Assembly: GCA_019637175.1 (NCBI GenBank)
Contig: JAHBWD010000057.1
Location: forward strand, 1 to 57,339
Direction: 5' to 3'
DNA length: 57,339 nt
DNA from: Labilithrix sp.
Lineage (GTDB): Bacteria; Myxococcota_A; Polyangia; Polyangiales; Polyangiaceae
Shown here: piece after piece, positions 16,594 through 25,665 of the stretch
Numbering within the stretch: the stretch's first letter is position 1
Layout of the letters: each line of letters starts with the position of its first letter
Position numbers and translations under genes: made by a program
The notes under the pieces: model-generated
Told to the model about the DNA's origin: nothing
The model's database searches: none
What the model saw: only the letters and a program-made list of their open reading frames with translations

Positions 16594-19500
16594 TGCTCGA
16601 GAAGCTCGTCGCCTCCGCGATCAGCGCTCGAAAGGCCGCCGCGGCGCTCCTCGTGATCGTGCTGGCGCTCGGCGTCGTGGCCGCGCGGCGCCTCCCGATC
16701 GACGCGCTGCCGGACGTCTCCAGCGTGCAGGTCGACATCCTCACGAAGTGCGGCGGCCTCTCGCCCGTCGAGGTCGAGCGCACGGTCACGGTGCCCATCG
16801 AGAAGTCGCTCAACGGCATCCCGCACAGCGCGCAGCTCCGGAGCATCTCGCGCTTCGGTCTCTCGTCGGTCACCGTCGTCTTCGACGACGGCACCGACAT
16901 CTGGTGGGCGCGGCAGCTCGTGCTCGAGCGGATCCGCCAGGTGCAGTCGGATCTGCCGCCGTCGGCGTCGATCCCCGAGCTCGCGCCGCCTTCGACGGGC
17001 CTCGGCACGATCTACAAGTTCGTCGTGCGCTCGGAGAACCACTCCGCGATGCAGCTCCGCACGCTGCTCGACTGGGAGATCGGACCGAAGCTCCGCGGCG
17101 TGCCCGGCGTCGTCGAGGTGAACCCCTTCGGCGGCGAGCTCAAGCAGTATCAGGTGCTCGTCGATCCGCAGCGGCTCCGCGCGCGATCGCTCACGTTCCA
17201 CGACATAACGTCGGCGCTCGAGGGCGCGAGCCTCAACGTCGGCGGCGGCTACGTCGAGCGGGGAGGGGAGTCGTACACGATCCGCGGCCGCGGCATGGTC
17301 CGCGACGAGACGGAGATCGGCGACGTCGTCGTGCGATCCGCGAAGGACGGTCCGCCCATCCTCGTCAAGCACGTCGCCGAGGTGCACATCGGAGCCGCGC
17401 TCCGCTACGGCGTCGTCACGCTCGACGGCGAGCGCGAGGCCGTCTCCGGCCTCGTGATGATGCTCGCGCGCGCCAACAGCCGCGACGTCATCTACGCGGT
17501 CAAGGCGCGCATGGACGAGATCCGCAAGGATCTGCCGCCCGGCGTGACGATCGACGTCATCTACGATCGCGCCGACTTCGTCGAGCGAACGCTCCAGACC
17601 GTCGCGACGAACCTCGCCGAGGGCCTGCTCATCGTCACCGTGGTGCTGGCGTTGATGCTCGGGACGATCCGGGGCGCGCTCGTCGTCGCGCTCGGGATCC
17701 CGGCGTCGATGTCGATCGCGCTCTTCGGCATGCACCTGTTCGGCGTGACGGGCGACCTCATGAGCCTCGGCGCGATCGACTTCGGCTTCCTCGTCGACGG
17801 CCCGATCGTCGTCCTCGAGGGTGTGATCGCGGCGACCGCGGGCCGCGAGCTCGTGGGCAAGGCGCGCGCGCGGGCCTACACCGACGTCGCGCGTGTGGTC
17901 GTCAAGCCCGTGGCCTTCGCCGTCGCCATCATCATGCTCGTGTACATCCCGCTGCTCACGCTCGAGGGCGTCGAGGGCAAGATGTTCCGCCCGATGGCGA
18001 TCACGATGGCGTGCGCGCTCTTCGGCGCGCTCGTCTACTCGGTCGTCTTCTTCCCCGCGCTGCTCGTGCTCGCCGTGCCGCCCGCGAAGGGGCACGGCCC
18101 GAAGTGGCTCGAGCGGATCGCCGACGGCTACGCGCGCCTCGTCCCGTCGATCATGCAGCTCCGCTGGCCGCTCCTCGGCGCGAGCGCGCTCGCCCTCTTC
18201 GGCGCCGGCGCGCTGTTCTCACGGTCGGGCGCGGAGTTCGTTCCCCGCATCTTCGAGGGCGACTGCATCCTCGCGATGCAGCGCGCGCCGAGCATCTCCC
18301 TCGAGGAGGCGCGGCGCCTCGATCTGCTCACCGAGAAGACGGTCCTCTCGTTCCCCGAGGCTGGCAAGGCGCTCGGGCAGAGCGGCCGCGCGGAGATGGC
18401 GCTCGACGCCGTCGGCAACGGCAACACCGACATCCTCGTTCCGCTCCGTCCGCGCAAGGGGTGGACGAGCGCGAAGGACTTCGAGGAGCTGAGCACGAAG
18501 CTCAAAGACAAGATCGAGACCGACGTGCCCTCGACGTTCGTCTCGGTGTCGCAGCCCATCGAAGACCTCACGAACCAGCTGATCGCCGGCTCGCGGGCCG
18601 ACGTGTCGATCAAGATCATCGGGCCGGATCTCGAGAAGCTCGTCGAGCTGTCGAACTCGGTCGGCGAGATCGTGCGCGGCGTGCGGGGAACGGGCGATCT
18701 GAAGATCGAGCGCATCCTCGGGCAGCCGACGATCACCGCGACCGCCGATCGCGCGCGCATGGCGCGCTACGGCGTCAAGGTGAAGAACGCCTTCGACGTC
18801 CTCGCCGCCTCGCGGGAGGGGCTGCGCGTGGGCGAGGTGTACGAGGAAGATCGGCGCTTCGATCTGCGCGTCTTCGTGCCGCCTTCGAAGCCCAACGCCG
18901 AGGCGCTCGCCGATCTGTTCGTCGAGACGGAGCGCGGCGAGACCGTGCCGATGCGCGAGGTCGTCACCTTCGAGGAGGGCGACGGTCCTTCGGTGGTGAA
19001 GCGCTTGAACCGCGAGCGGATCATCCGCGTCGACGTGAACCTCCGCGGGCGCGACCTCGTGTCGTTCGTCGACGAAGCGCGACGCAAGGTCGGGAGCGCG
19101 GCGCACCTGCCGAGCGGCTATCGCATCGAGTGGGGCGGGCAGTTCGAGAACTTCGAGCGCGCGTCGGCGCGCCTCGCGCTCGTGATCCCGGCGGTCGTCG
19201 CGGTGATCCTGGGGATGCTCTTCTTGATGTTCCGGAGCTTCAGGCCCGCGTTCGCGGTGTTCCTCCTCGTTCCCTTCGCCGCGACGGGCGGGATGCTCGG
19301 CCTCCTCGCGCGCGGAATGCCGTTCAGCCTGCCGGCGGCGGTCGGCTTCATCGCGCTCGGCGGCGTGTCGGTGCTCAACGGCGTCGTGATCGCGACGGCG
19401 ACGCGCCGCGCGATGCTCGAGGGGCTCTCGCTCGACGCGGCCGTGGCGCACGGCACCGTCCACTCGATCCGCGCCGTCTTGACGACGGCGGCGGTCGCGG

Positions 19501-19700
19501 GCCTCGGCTTCCTCCCGATGGCTCTGTCGACGAGCGCCGGCTCCGAGGTGCAGCGCCCGCTGGCGACGGTCGTGATCGTCGGCATCTTCTTCAGCACCGC
19601 GCTCACGCTCCTCGTGCTGCCCGGGCTCCTCTCGACGCTGCTCAAGGGCTGGGCGATCGAGACGCCCGACGAAGACGCTCCGCTCGCGTCGAAGCCCTGA
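16593..19700 (+). CDS. Heavy-metal efflux RND transporter, inner-membrane subunit (CzcA family)
   Basis: 1035 residues, the full length of the family, with the 12-TM layout and two large periplasmic loops. In TM4 the proton-relay residues Asp396, Asp402 and Glu409 (IDFGFLVDGPIVVLEG) have the spacing of the CzcA D-D-E motif, which argues for divalent ions (Co, Zn, Cd, Ni) rather than the Cu/Ag type. It exports metal from periplasm or cytosol with proton uptake. No gene for an outer-membrane factor follows, so a TolC-like protein must come from elsewhere. It ends 4 bp from the convergent 19705 gene. Confidence 0.95.
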   Translation: MLEKLVASAISARKAAAALLVIVLALGVVAARRLPIDALPDVSSVQVDILTKCGGLSPVEVERTVTVPIEKSLNGIPHSAQLRSISRFGLSSVTVVFDDGTDIWWARQLVLERIRQVQSDLPPSASIPELAPPSTGLGTIYKFVVRSENHSAMQLRTLLDWEIGPKLRGVPGVVEVNPFGGELKQYQVLVDPQRLRARSLTFHDITSALEGASLNVGGGYVERGGESYTIRGRGMVRDETEIGDVVVRSAKDGPPILVKHVAEVHIGAALRYGVVTLDGEREAVSGLVMMLARANSRDVIYAVKARMDEIRKDLPPGVTIDVIYDRADFVERTLQTVATNLAEGLLIVTVVLALMLGTIRGALVVALGIPASMSIALFGMHLFGVTGDLMSLGAIDFGFLVDGPIVVLEGVIAATAGRELVGKARARAYTDVARVVVKPVAFAVAIIMLVYIPLLTLEGVEGKMFRPMAITMACALFGALVYSVVFFPALLVLAVPPAKGHGPKWLERIADGYARLVPSIMQLRWPLLGASALALFGAGALFSRSGAEFVPRIFEGDCILAMQRAPSISLEEARRLDLLTEKTVLSFPEAGKALGQSGRAEMALDAVGNGNTDILVPLRPRKGWTSAKDFEELSTKLKDKIETDVPSTFVSVSQPIEDLTNQLIAGSRADVSIKIIGPDLEKLVELSNSVGEIVRGVRGTGDLKIERILGQPTITATADRARMARYGVKVKNAFDVLAASREGLRVGEVYEEDRRFDLRVFVPPSKPNAEALADLFVETERGETVPMREVVTFEEGDGPSVVKRLNRERIIRVDVNLRGRDLVSFVDEARRKVGSAAHLPSGYRIEWGGQFENFERASARLALVIPAVVAVILGMLFLMFRSFRPAFAVFLLVPFAATGGMLGLLARGMPFSLPAAVGFIALGGVSVLNGVVIATATRRAMLEGLSLDAAVAHGTVHSIRAVLTTAAVAGLGFLPMALSTSAGSEVQRPLATVVIVGIFFSTALTLLVLPGLLSTLLKGWAIETPDEDAPLASKP

Positions 19701-19704
19701 CGCT

Positions 19705-20568
19705 TCACTCGTGGAGGGTGAGCACGACGCGATCCGCGGCGACGAGCTCGACGCCGACGCCGAGCTGCGACGCACGAAGGAGCGGCTCGAACGGATTGCG
19801 AGCCGCGGCGAAGGCGACGCCGCTCTTCGTGACGACGCCCTTCTTGCGCGCCGCGTCGACGCGAAGCGCGTCGCCGAGATCGGCCGCGGCCCATCGCATG
19901 AGGCCGGGAATGTCCGTCCCGTGGCTCGTGAAGGAGAACGTCCGCTCGCCGTCGTGACCGAGCTCTCTCCACGCGCCGTAGCCGAAGGCGTCCACCCCGG
20001 CCGCGCCGAGCGCAGAGAAGGCGGGTCGCGCGCACGTCGCGCCGGCGGCGGCGCGCTTGCCGATCGTGCGCCACCGAATCGCCGGGCACGGCTCGACGCC
20101 GAAGGGGGCGGCCGCGGCGAACGCCGCGCGCAGGAGATCTTCGGCGGCGCGCATGGAGGCTGGCGCCTCGGCGAGCGCCACGGCCGCGTCGATCGTGCGC
20201 GGCGCCTCGATCGCGCGCCACTCGTCGGGCGCGGAGCCTGGCTCGACGAGGCGGGCGGTCACGCCCTCGAGGAACGTCGGATCGATGTCTCGGGCGCGCG
20301 AGAGGATGCTCCACGCGTCGCTCGGCGTGTGCGTGACGGCCTTCGCGAGGGCGCCGTCTTCGTCGACGAAGATCTTCGCGCCGGCGGCGTCGAACACGCT
20401 CACGAAGCCACATCTCGGGCGGATCGCGTCGCTCCGATCGTTCCACGTCACGCGGGAGCCCGCCGGCAGAAGCGCGCGGAGCGCCGCGACGCGCCCGGCG
20501 TGTCCGCCGGGGAGGAACGCTCGCTTGTCGGCCCTCGCCACCGCGTAGATCTCGTCGTCGCGTTCCAT
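19705..20568 (-). CDS. Uncharacterised cytosolic protein coupled to the GH3 gene
   Basis: 287 residues, no signal peptide. ATG 20568 has AGAGGTG 5 nt upstream and starts 2 bp after the stop of the GH3 gene, so the two are co-transcribed. I recognise no domain. Visible features: an Ala-rich helical middle part (about 130-175), a segment FSFTSHGTDIPGLMRWAAADLG, and a beta-rich C-terminus. Codon use matches its neighbours. Possibly a carbohydrate-related or regulatory protein by context only. Confidence 0.7.
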   Translation of the reverse strand: MERDDEIYAVARADKRAFLPGGHAGRVAALRALLPAGSRVTWNDRSDAIRPRCGFVSVFDAAGAKIFVDEDGALAKAVTHTPSDAWSILSRARDIDPTFLEGVTARLVEPGSAPDEWRAIEAPRTIDAAVALAEAPASMRAAEDLLRAAFAAAAPFGVEPCPAIRWRTIGKRAAAGATCARPAFSALGAAGVDAFGYGAWRELGHDGERTFSFTSHGTDIPGLMRWAAADLGDALRVDAARKKGVVTKSGVAFAAARNPFEPLLRASQLGVGVELVAADRVVLTLHE

Positions 20569-20570
20569 CG

Positions 20571-22391
20571 TCACCTCTTCGTGGAGCTCGTGGGATAGGA
20601 GAGCCCGAAGCCGAAGTCGAAGAGCGGCGGCCCGCTCGCGCCCGCGCGAACGGGCCAGGCGTGCGCGAGCTTGCCCGTGGGAGTGACGTCGCCGAAGACG
20701 ACGTCCGCCACGGCGGCGCCTTCGCTCCCGGGGAGCCACGCTGCGAGCCAGGCGCTCGCCTTGCGGAGGTGAGGCGCGACCGCGATCGGGCGGCCGCTGA
20801 GGAGGACGACCACGACGGGCAGACCGGTCTTGTTCGCCCGATCGATCGCGTCGACGTCTTCGTTCGAGAGCGCGGGATCCTTCGCGTCGCCCTCCCACTC
20901 GGCGTACGGCGGCTCGCTCGCCACGACGATCGCGATGTCGGCGGGCTTCGCGGGATCGGCGTGCACGCGCGCGGGATCGCCCGCGGCGCGGAGCCCCTCG
21001 AGGATCGTGGTGCCCGGGAACGACTTGCCTTCGGCGCCCTGCCAGTCGACCGTCCAGCCGCCGGCCTGCCGCGCCAGCGACGACGCGCCCGAGCCGGTGA
21101 CCACCAGCCTTGCCGCCTTCGAAAGAGGTAGCAAATTCGCCTCGTTACGGAGGAGCACGAACGAGGCCTGCGCCGCGCGCCGGGCGAGCGCGCGGTGCTC
21201 GGCGCTGCCGATCTTCGCGGTGAGCGCGCGATCGGTGCGCTGCGCGCGATCGAAGACGCCGAGCTCGCACTTCACCGCGAGGACGCGGCGAACCGCGTCG
21301 TCGACGCGCGCCATGGAGATGTCGCCCTTCTGCACGGCCTCCTTCGCCGTCCGCAAGAAGTCGCGCCAGTAGAGCTTCTCCGCGTCCATCGTGACGTCGA
21401 TGCCCGCGTTCACCGACGCGACGACCTGCTCGTAGTAGGAGCCGGGCAAGAGGCGGAGCGCCGACCAATCGGAGATCACGACGCCTTCGAAGCGCATCCG
21501 GCGCTTCAAGACGTCGGTGACGAGCGCCTCGTTCGCGTGCATCGGCGTCCCGCGCACGCTGTTGAACGAGACCATGATCGATCCGACGCCTGCCGCGATC
21601 GAGGACGCGTAAGGCGCGACGGCGACGCGCATGAAGTCGTCGTCGCCCATCTGCACGTCGCCCCGATCGATCAGGCCCTCGCCCTTCGTCGTGCCGAAGG
21701 TCGTGAGCCCGTCGCCGGCGAAGTGCTTCGCGCACGCGAGCACGCCCGTGCCGCCGAGGCGATCTCCCTGCAAGCCGCGGATCGCCGCGGCGCCGAGGAG
21801 CCCGCTCACCTCGGGCCGCTCCGCGTACGTCTCGTAGAAGCGACCCCAGCGCGGATCGCGCGCCGGGCCGACGAGCGGCGCGAACGTCCAGTCGACGCCG
21901 GTGCCGGCGATCTCTTGCGCGGTCGCGCGCGCGACGGCTTCGATCAGCGCGGGATCGCGCGTGCAGCCGAGGCCGATCTGATGCGGGAAGATCGTGGCGC
22001 CGACGACGTTGTTGTGCCCGTGCACGGCGTCGGAGGCGTAGAGCAGCGGGATGCCGAGGCGCGTCGTGCGGGCCTCGGCGTGCAGCGCGTCGGTCATGTC
22101 GGCCCACTCGCCGGGCGTCGCGCCGCCGGGCGCGGATCCGCCGCCGCTCAAGATCGACCCGAGGAAGTACTTCGCGACGTCGCCCTTCTCGACGACCTTG
22201 CGCTCGGCCTGCACCATCTGCCCGAGCTTCTCGTCGAGCGTCATCTTCGCGAGGAGCGCGTCGACCCGCGCCGCGCACGCCGGCGCCGGCGGTGCCTCCC
22301 GCGGGGGCGGCGTCGCCGCCGGCGCGCACGCGGCGAACCACACGAACGATCCGAACGAAAGGAGCCTCGCGGGCGCGCTCCTGCTCGCCAT
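20571..22391 (-). CDS. Glycoside hydrolase family 3 beta-glucosidase-like lipoprotein
   Basis: 606 residues with lipobox VWFAAC, so exported and anchored. The GH3 N-domain shows MTLDEKLGQMVQAE, DAVHGHNNVVGATIFPH, CAKHFAGDG and the nucleophile region GVVISDW (Asp in SDW). The second GH3_C domain follows (FVLLRNEANLLPL, PVVVVLLSGRP, GKLAHAWP). There is no fibronectin-III-like third domain, as in short exo-glucanases. It releases glucose from beta-glucans at the cell surface. ATG 22391 lies 1 nt after the predicted +1 of TACGCT (22404-22399). Confidence 0.94.
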   Translation of the reverse strand: MASRSAPARLLSFGSFVWFAACAPAATPPPREAPPAPACAARVDALLAKMTLDEKLGQMVQAERKVVEKGDVAKYFLGSILSGGGSAPGGATPGEWADMTDALHAEARTTRLGIPLLYASDAVHGHNNVVGATIFPHQIGLGCTRDPALIEAVARATAQEIAGTGVDWTFAPLVGPARDPRWGRFYETYAERPEVSGLLGAAAIRGLQGDRLGGTGVLACAKHFAGDGLTTFGTTKGEGLIDRGDVQMGDDDFMRVAVAPYASSIAAGVGSIMVSFNSVRGTPMHANEALVTDVLKRRMRFEGVVISDWSALRLLPGSYYEQVVASVNAGIDVTMDAEKLYWRDFLRTAKEAVQKGDISMARVDDAVRRVLAVKCELGVFDRAQRTDRALTAKIGSAEHRALARRAAQASFVLLRNEANLLPLSKAARLVVTGSGASSLARQAGGWTVDWQGAEGKSFPGTTILEGLRAAGDPARVHADPAKPADIAIVVASEPPYAEWEGDAKDPALSNEDVDAIDRANKTGLPVVVVLLSGRPIAVAPHLRKASAWLAAWLPGSEGAAVADVVFGDVTPTGKLAHAWPVRAGASGPPLFDFGFGLSYPTSSTKR

Positions 22392-22424
22392 CGAGCCGAG
22401 CGTACCCCTATGCTTGGCTCGATG
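22389..22424. promoter_or_regulatory. Symmetric divergent leaderless promoter
   Basis: Between the two start codons (CAT 22389-22391 and ATG 22422-22424) lie 30 bp that form an inverted repeat: 13-nt arms starting CGAGCC and ending GGCTCG with two mismatches and a CCCC loop. Each arm holds a -10-like hexamer, TACGCT on the minus strand (22404-22399) and TATGCT on the plus strand (22409-22414), each placing +1 at or next to its own ATG. Confidence 0.6.
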
Positions 22425-22985
22425 AAACACGCCGCCGCCGTCGTCGCCCTCTTCGCGCTCGCGTGCACCACGACGAAGGGCGCAGGTCCCGACGAGCCGC
22501 GGACGGCGCCGGCGACGACCGTGGGCATCGCGCCCGTCGCGCCGACGGCGATCGTCCAAGAGAACGCGATCCAGACGGCCGAGGCGCCGCCGGCACGTCC
22601 GCCGGCGAAGCCGTCGCTCGGCGATCCGTGCAAGGCCGGCGATCCGAGCTGTGGAACGAAGGGCCGCGTGGCGATGACCGTGGAGATGAAGAACATCCCC
22701 GGGCGCAAGCGTGAGGTGCCGTGCGAGATGCAGGAGGTCCCGTCCGAGGGATTCGGCGAGCACGGCGCGGGCTGCGTGAAAGACGACAAGATCTATCTCG
22801 CCTCCGACTGCATCGAGTGCCGGATGTACTCACGCTGGGAGATGACCGGGGTCGTCGCGGAGATGACCGATCCGCAGCTCGTGCTCGCCCAGCGGCGCGT
22901 AGGCCTCGGCCCCGAGCCGATCTTGCGAACGACGGAAGGGTGGCGCACCGCGCTCGCGAGCGCGAAGGGCCGAAGGCGCCCTTAG
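22422..22985 (+). CDS. Secreted lipoprotein with conserved cysteines, function unknown
   Basis: 187 residues, lipobox LFALAC. I start at ATG 22422 (MKHAAAVV) rather than ATG 22410, because the latter lies inside the -10-like hexamer TATGCT. A Pro/Ala/Thr-rich linker (about 18-60) is followed by a compact domain with six Cys (DPCKAGDPSCG, VPCEMQ, GAGCVKD, SDCIECRM). No family recognised. Head-to-head with the GH3 gene and sharing its 30-bp promoter region, so probably co-regulated with it. Confidence 0.8.
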   Translation: MKHAAAVVALFALACTTTKGAGPDEPRTAPATTVGIAPVAPTAIVQENAIQTAEAPPARPPAKPSLGDPCKAGDPSCGTKGRVAMTVEMKNIPGRKREVPCEMQEVPSEGFGEHGAGCVKDDKIYLASDCIECRMYSRWEMTGVVAEMTDPQLVLAQRRVGLGPEPILRTTEGWRTALASAKGRRRP

Positions 22986-23112
22986 CGCAGATCGAACGCA
23001 CCTCGACCCCACGTCCGTGTCTGCGATCGGATGACACGTTCGAGAGGTGCGCCGCGCGTTTGGGGGACGCCCGGCCTTGCGTCGGATGCGTCATGATGGC
23101 GTCCAACCCCCG

Positions 23113-24477
23113 ATGCCCGTACTCCACACCTTCCGCACGACGTCCCGCTCCTTCTTCTTCCTCGTCCTCGCCGCGCTCGCGGTGGGCTGCACCGTCGAGA
23201 CGACCCCGGGAGAGAGCCCCACGCCGAGCGCGCCTGGCGCGTGCGCGACCACGGGGACCGGTTCGGTCGCCGTGAACATCAGCGGTCTGCCGGCCGAGAC
23301 CGCCGCGAAGGTGAAGATCACCGGAGCGGGCGGCGCGACCGACGTCGACGCATCGAGGACGCTCGCCGGGATCGCGGCGGGGAGCTACGAGGTCTCGGCC
23401 GATCGCGTCGCCGTCGCCGATCCGATCGTGCGCACGGTCTACGCGCCGCGCGTGACCGAGTCGACGTTCTGCCTCGAAGGCGAGCAGACGAAGACCGTCG
23501 AGGTGACGTACGAGAAGGTCGGCTCGAGCAACAAGCTCTGGCTCACGAACGCGAACAACGACACGGGGCAGCTCCAGGGCTTCGCGTCGTCGGGCCTCGC
23601 GTCGACGAGCACGTCCGCCTCCGAGGTCGCCGCCAAGGGACCGGGCGGCCGCGCGCTCGCCTTCGACGATGAAGGCAACCTCTGGACGCTCGGGCCGACC
23701 ACGGTCGACGCGCCCATCGCGCGGTTCGCCGCGGGCGATCTCGGCGCGTCGGGCGCGAAGACGCCGGACCGGAAGATCGACTACGCGCCGGCGTGCCTGC
23801 CCGGATACACGGACATGGCGTTCGATCCGAACGGCAACCTCTGGATCACGTCGGCGTGCGCGAAGGAGGTCGTGCGCCTCACGCCCGGGCAGCTCGCGTC
23901 GCCGAGCGGCGTCACCGCGGACGTGAAGATTGGCGGCCTCCAGTCGCCCGCAGGCATCGCGTTCGACGCGAGCGGCAACATGTGGATCGCCGATCAAGAC
24001 AAGAAGCGCGTCGTTCGCTACGACGCGTCGCGCCTCGCGGCCTCGTCGAACGATCCGCCGAGCCTCGCCATCGACGCGCGCGCGCCGAACGACGCAGAGC
24101 TCGCGCCGAGCACGCTCGCCTTCGACAATGGCGGGAATCTCTGGGCCACGAATTTCGGCGGGAACGTCATCTACAAGCTGACCCCCGCCGAGCTGTCGGC
24201 GACCGGCGAGCAGCAGGTGACGCCGTCGGTGCAGATCGCCATCGAGGTGACCGCCGTTCTCGAGGGCATCGCGTTCGACGAGTCGGGCGGCCTCTGGCTC
24301 ACCTACAGCCGCGGCAAGGTCGCGCGCCTCGCGGCGTCGCAGCTCGGCACGAGCAGCGGCCCCGGCGCGCCGACGATCCCGGAGACCATCCTCACGAGCG
24401 ACAACATCGGCTCGGCCGGGGCGCTCGCGTTCTATCCGGCGCCCTCGGCCCTGCCGCTCTTCGCGAAGTTGCCCTGA
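23113..24477 (+). CDS. Beta-propeller lipoprotein (NHL/SMP-30-like)
   Basis: 454 residues, lipobox LAALAVGC. After a short linker, residues about 45-135 look like a carboxypeptidase-regulatory-like beta domain (AVNISGLPAET, AGSYEVSADR). From about 140 onward there are repeated blades with the pattern AFDxxGNLWxT / AFDASGNMWIADQD / AFDNGGNLWATNFGGN / AFDESGGLWLTYSRG, as in NHL and virginiamycin-lyase-type propellers. It is probably a surface binding protein; enzyme activity cannot be claimed. Start ATG 23113 places the signal peptide at the N-terminus; in-frame starts upstream do not. Confidence 0.85.
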   Translation: MPVLHTFRTTSRSFFFLVLAALAVGCTVETTPGESPTPSAPGACATTGTGSVAVNISGLPAETAAKVKITGAGGATDVDASRTLAGIAAGSYEVSADRVAVADPIVRTVYAPRVTESTFCLEGEQTKTVEVTYEKVGSSNKLWLTNANNDTGQLQGFASSGLASTSTSASEVAAKGPGGRALAFDDEGNLWTLGPTTVDAPIARFAAGDLGASGAKTPDRKIDYAPACLPGYTDMAFDPNGNLWITSACAKEVVRLTPGQLASPSGVTADVKIGGLQSPAGIAFDASGNMWIADQDKKRVVRYDASRLAASSNDPPSLAIDARAPNDAELAPSTLAFDNGGNLWATNFGGNVIYKLTPAELSATGEQQVTPSVQIAIEVTAVLEGIAFDESGGLWLTYSRGKVARLAASQLGTSSGPGAPTIPETILTSDNIGSAGALAFYPAPSALPLFAKLP

Positions 24478-24505
24478 TTCGGGTACGCTGACCCCGTCGA
24501 AGGGG

Positions 24506-25504
24506 ATGCCGGAAGGGGACTGGAACGCGGGCGACGTGCTGGCGGACCGCTACTGCCTTCGCCGCGAGCTCGGCGAAGGCGCGGCGGGCGTCGTGTGGCT
24601 CGCCCGCGACGCGCGCCTCGACATCGACGTCGCGGTGAAGATCCTCCGCGCGGGCGTGGCCGCGCGCGGAGGCGCGAAGGAGCGCTTCGCCAGCGAGGGT
24701 GAGCTCTCCGAGCGCATGCTGAGCCCGAACATCGTCAAGGTGCTCGCGCGCGGGATCGTCGGATGCGGCGTGCCGTACATCGTCTACGAGCACCTCGACG
24801 GTCAGGATCTCGCGACCCGTCTCTCGCGCGGGCTCCTCGCGTTCTCCGAGCTCAAGATGGTGGTGGTGCATGCGTGTCGTGCGCTCGCCAGAGCGCACGC
24901 CGTCGGCGTTCTGCATCGCGACGTCAAGCCCGAGAACCTCTTCGTCACAACCGACGTCGACGGCCGGCCGCTCGTGAAGATGCTCGACTTCGGCGTCGCC
25001 GAGCTCGTCGCGCGAAGCGAGCACGGCGACCAGCTCGTGGGCACGCTCGAGTACATCGCGCCGGAGGTGCTGCTCGCCGATCGCACGCCCGACGCGAGGA
25101 GCGATCTGTATGCCCTCGGCGCGGTGGCGTACGAGTGCTGCACGGGGCACGTGCCGTTCGTCGGCGCCACGCTGGGAGAGCTCCTGCTCGCACACGCGAC
25201 GAAGGAGGTTCCGCCGCCGAGCACGCAGCGGCCCGGCGTCGGGCCGGAGATCGACGCGTGGTTCGGGAAGGCTTTGGCGAAGGAGCGCGACGAGCGCTTC
25301 TCGACGGCGAAGGAGATGGCCGAGGCCCTCCACGCGGCGGTGAAGGCGAACGAGCTCCGCACCTCGGACATCAAGATGCTCACCTCGTCGGTCCGTCCGC
25401 GAATGCCGAGCTTCTCCTTCGAAGAGAGCGGCCGAGAGTCGGTCTCCGACGTCTACGCGATCATCCATCCGCGCGAGCCGAAGCCGGGAAAACCCAGCTC
25501 GTAG
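24506..25504 (+). CDS. Soluble Ser/Thr protein kinase (Pkn type)
   Basis: 332 residues, nearly all kinase domain. Gly loop GEGAAGVVW, catalytic Lys in VAVKIL, HRDVKPENLF loop, DFGVAE and APEVL are all intact, so it should be active. No transmembrane segment or sensor domain; the last 55 residues are a Ser/Pro-rich tail with several possible phosphosites. It sits between two propeller-type lipoprotein genes. A TACGCT hexamer (24484-24489) lies 17 nt before the ATG, with AAGGGG just upstream of the start. Confidence 0.95.
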   Translation: MPEGDWNAGDVLADRYCLRRELGEGAAGVVWLARDARLDIDVAVKILRAGVAARGGAKERFASEGELSERMLSPNIVKVLARGIVGCGVPYIVYEHLDGQDLATRLSRGLLAFSELKMVVVHACRALARAHAVGVLHRDVKPENLFVTTDVDGRPLVKMLDFGVAELVARSEHGDQLVGTLEYIAPEVLLADRTPDARSDLYALGAVAYECCTGHVPFVGATLGELLLAHATKEVPPPSTQRPGVGPEIDAWFGKALAKERDERFSTAKEMAEALHAAVKANELRTSDIKMLTSSVRPRMPSFSFEESGRESVSDVYAIIHPREPKPGKPSS

Positions 25505-25665
25505 ACGCGAGGGAGGGACGCCGGCGGGCGGTGGTTGTGGGGAAATTGGAGCCATCCCCGAAGCGTCTCGAAGGGCGATTCGAGGTCGCGCGAGCCGCGC
25601 GGCGGTCCATCGTTCTGTCGCGCTTCGCGCGAAGCTCGAAGCTCGAAGCTCGAAGAGGGAGAGCC
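25505..25665. other. Intergenic region with small repeats
   Basis: 161 bp between kinase and lipoprotein. It contains the 14-bp palindrome GCTTCGCGCGAAGC (25622-25635) followed directly by three tandem copies of GAAGCTC (25631-25651). No clear promoter hexamers; the downstream gene has an AGGGAGAG ribosome-binding site. Confidence 0.5.

Noticed and set aside
16416..18095. Long minus-strand open frame opposite the RND pump
   Set aside because: Antisense shadow rich in Arg, Asp, His and Glu; pump gene is certain.
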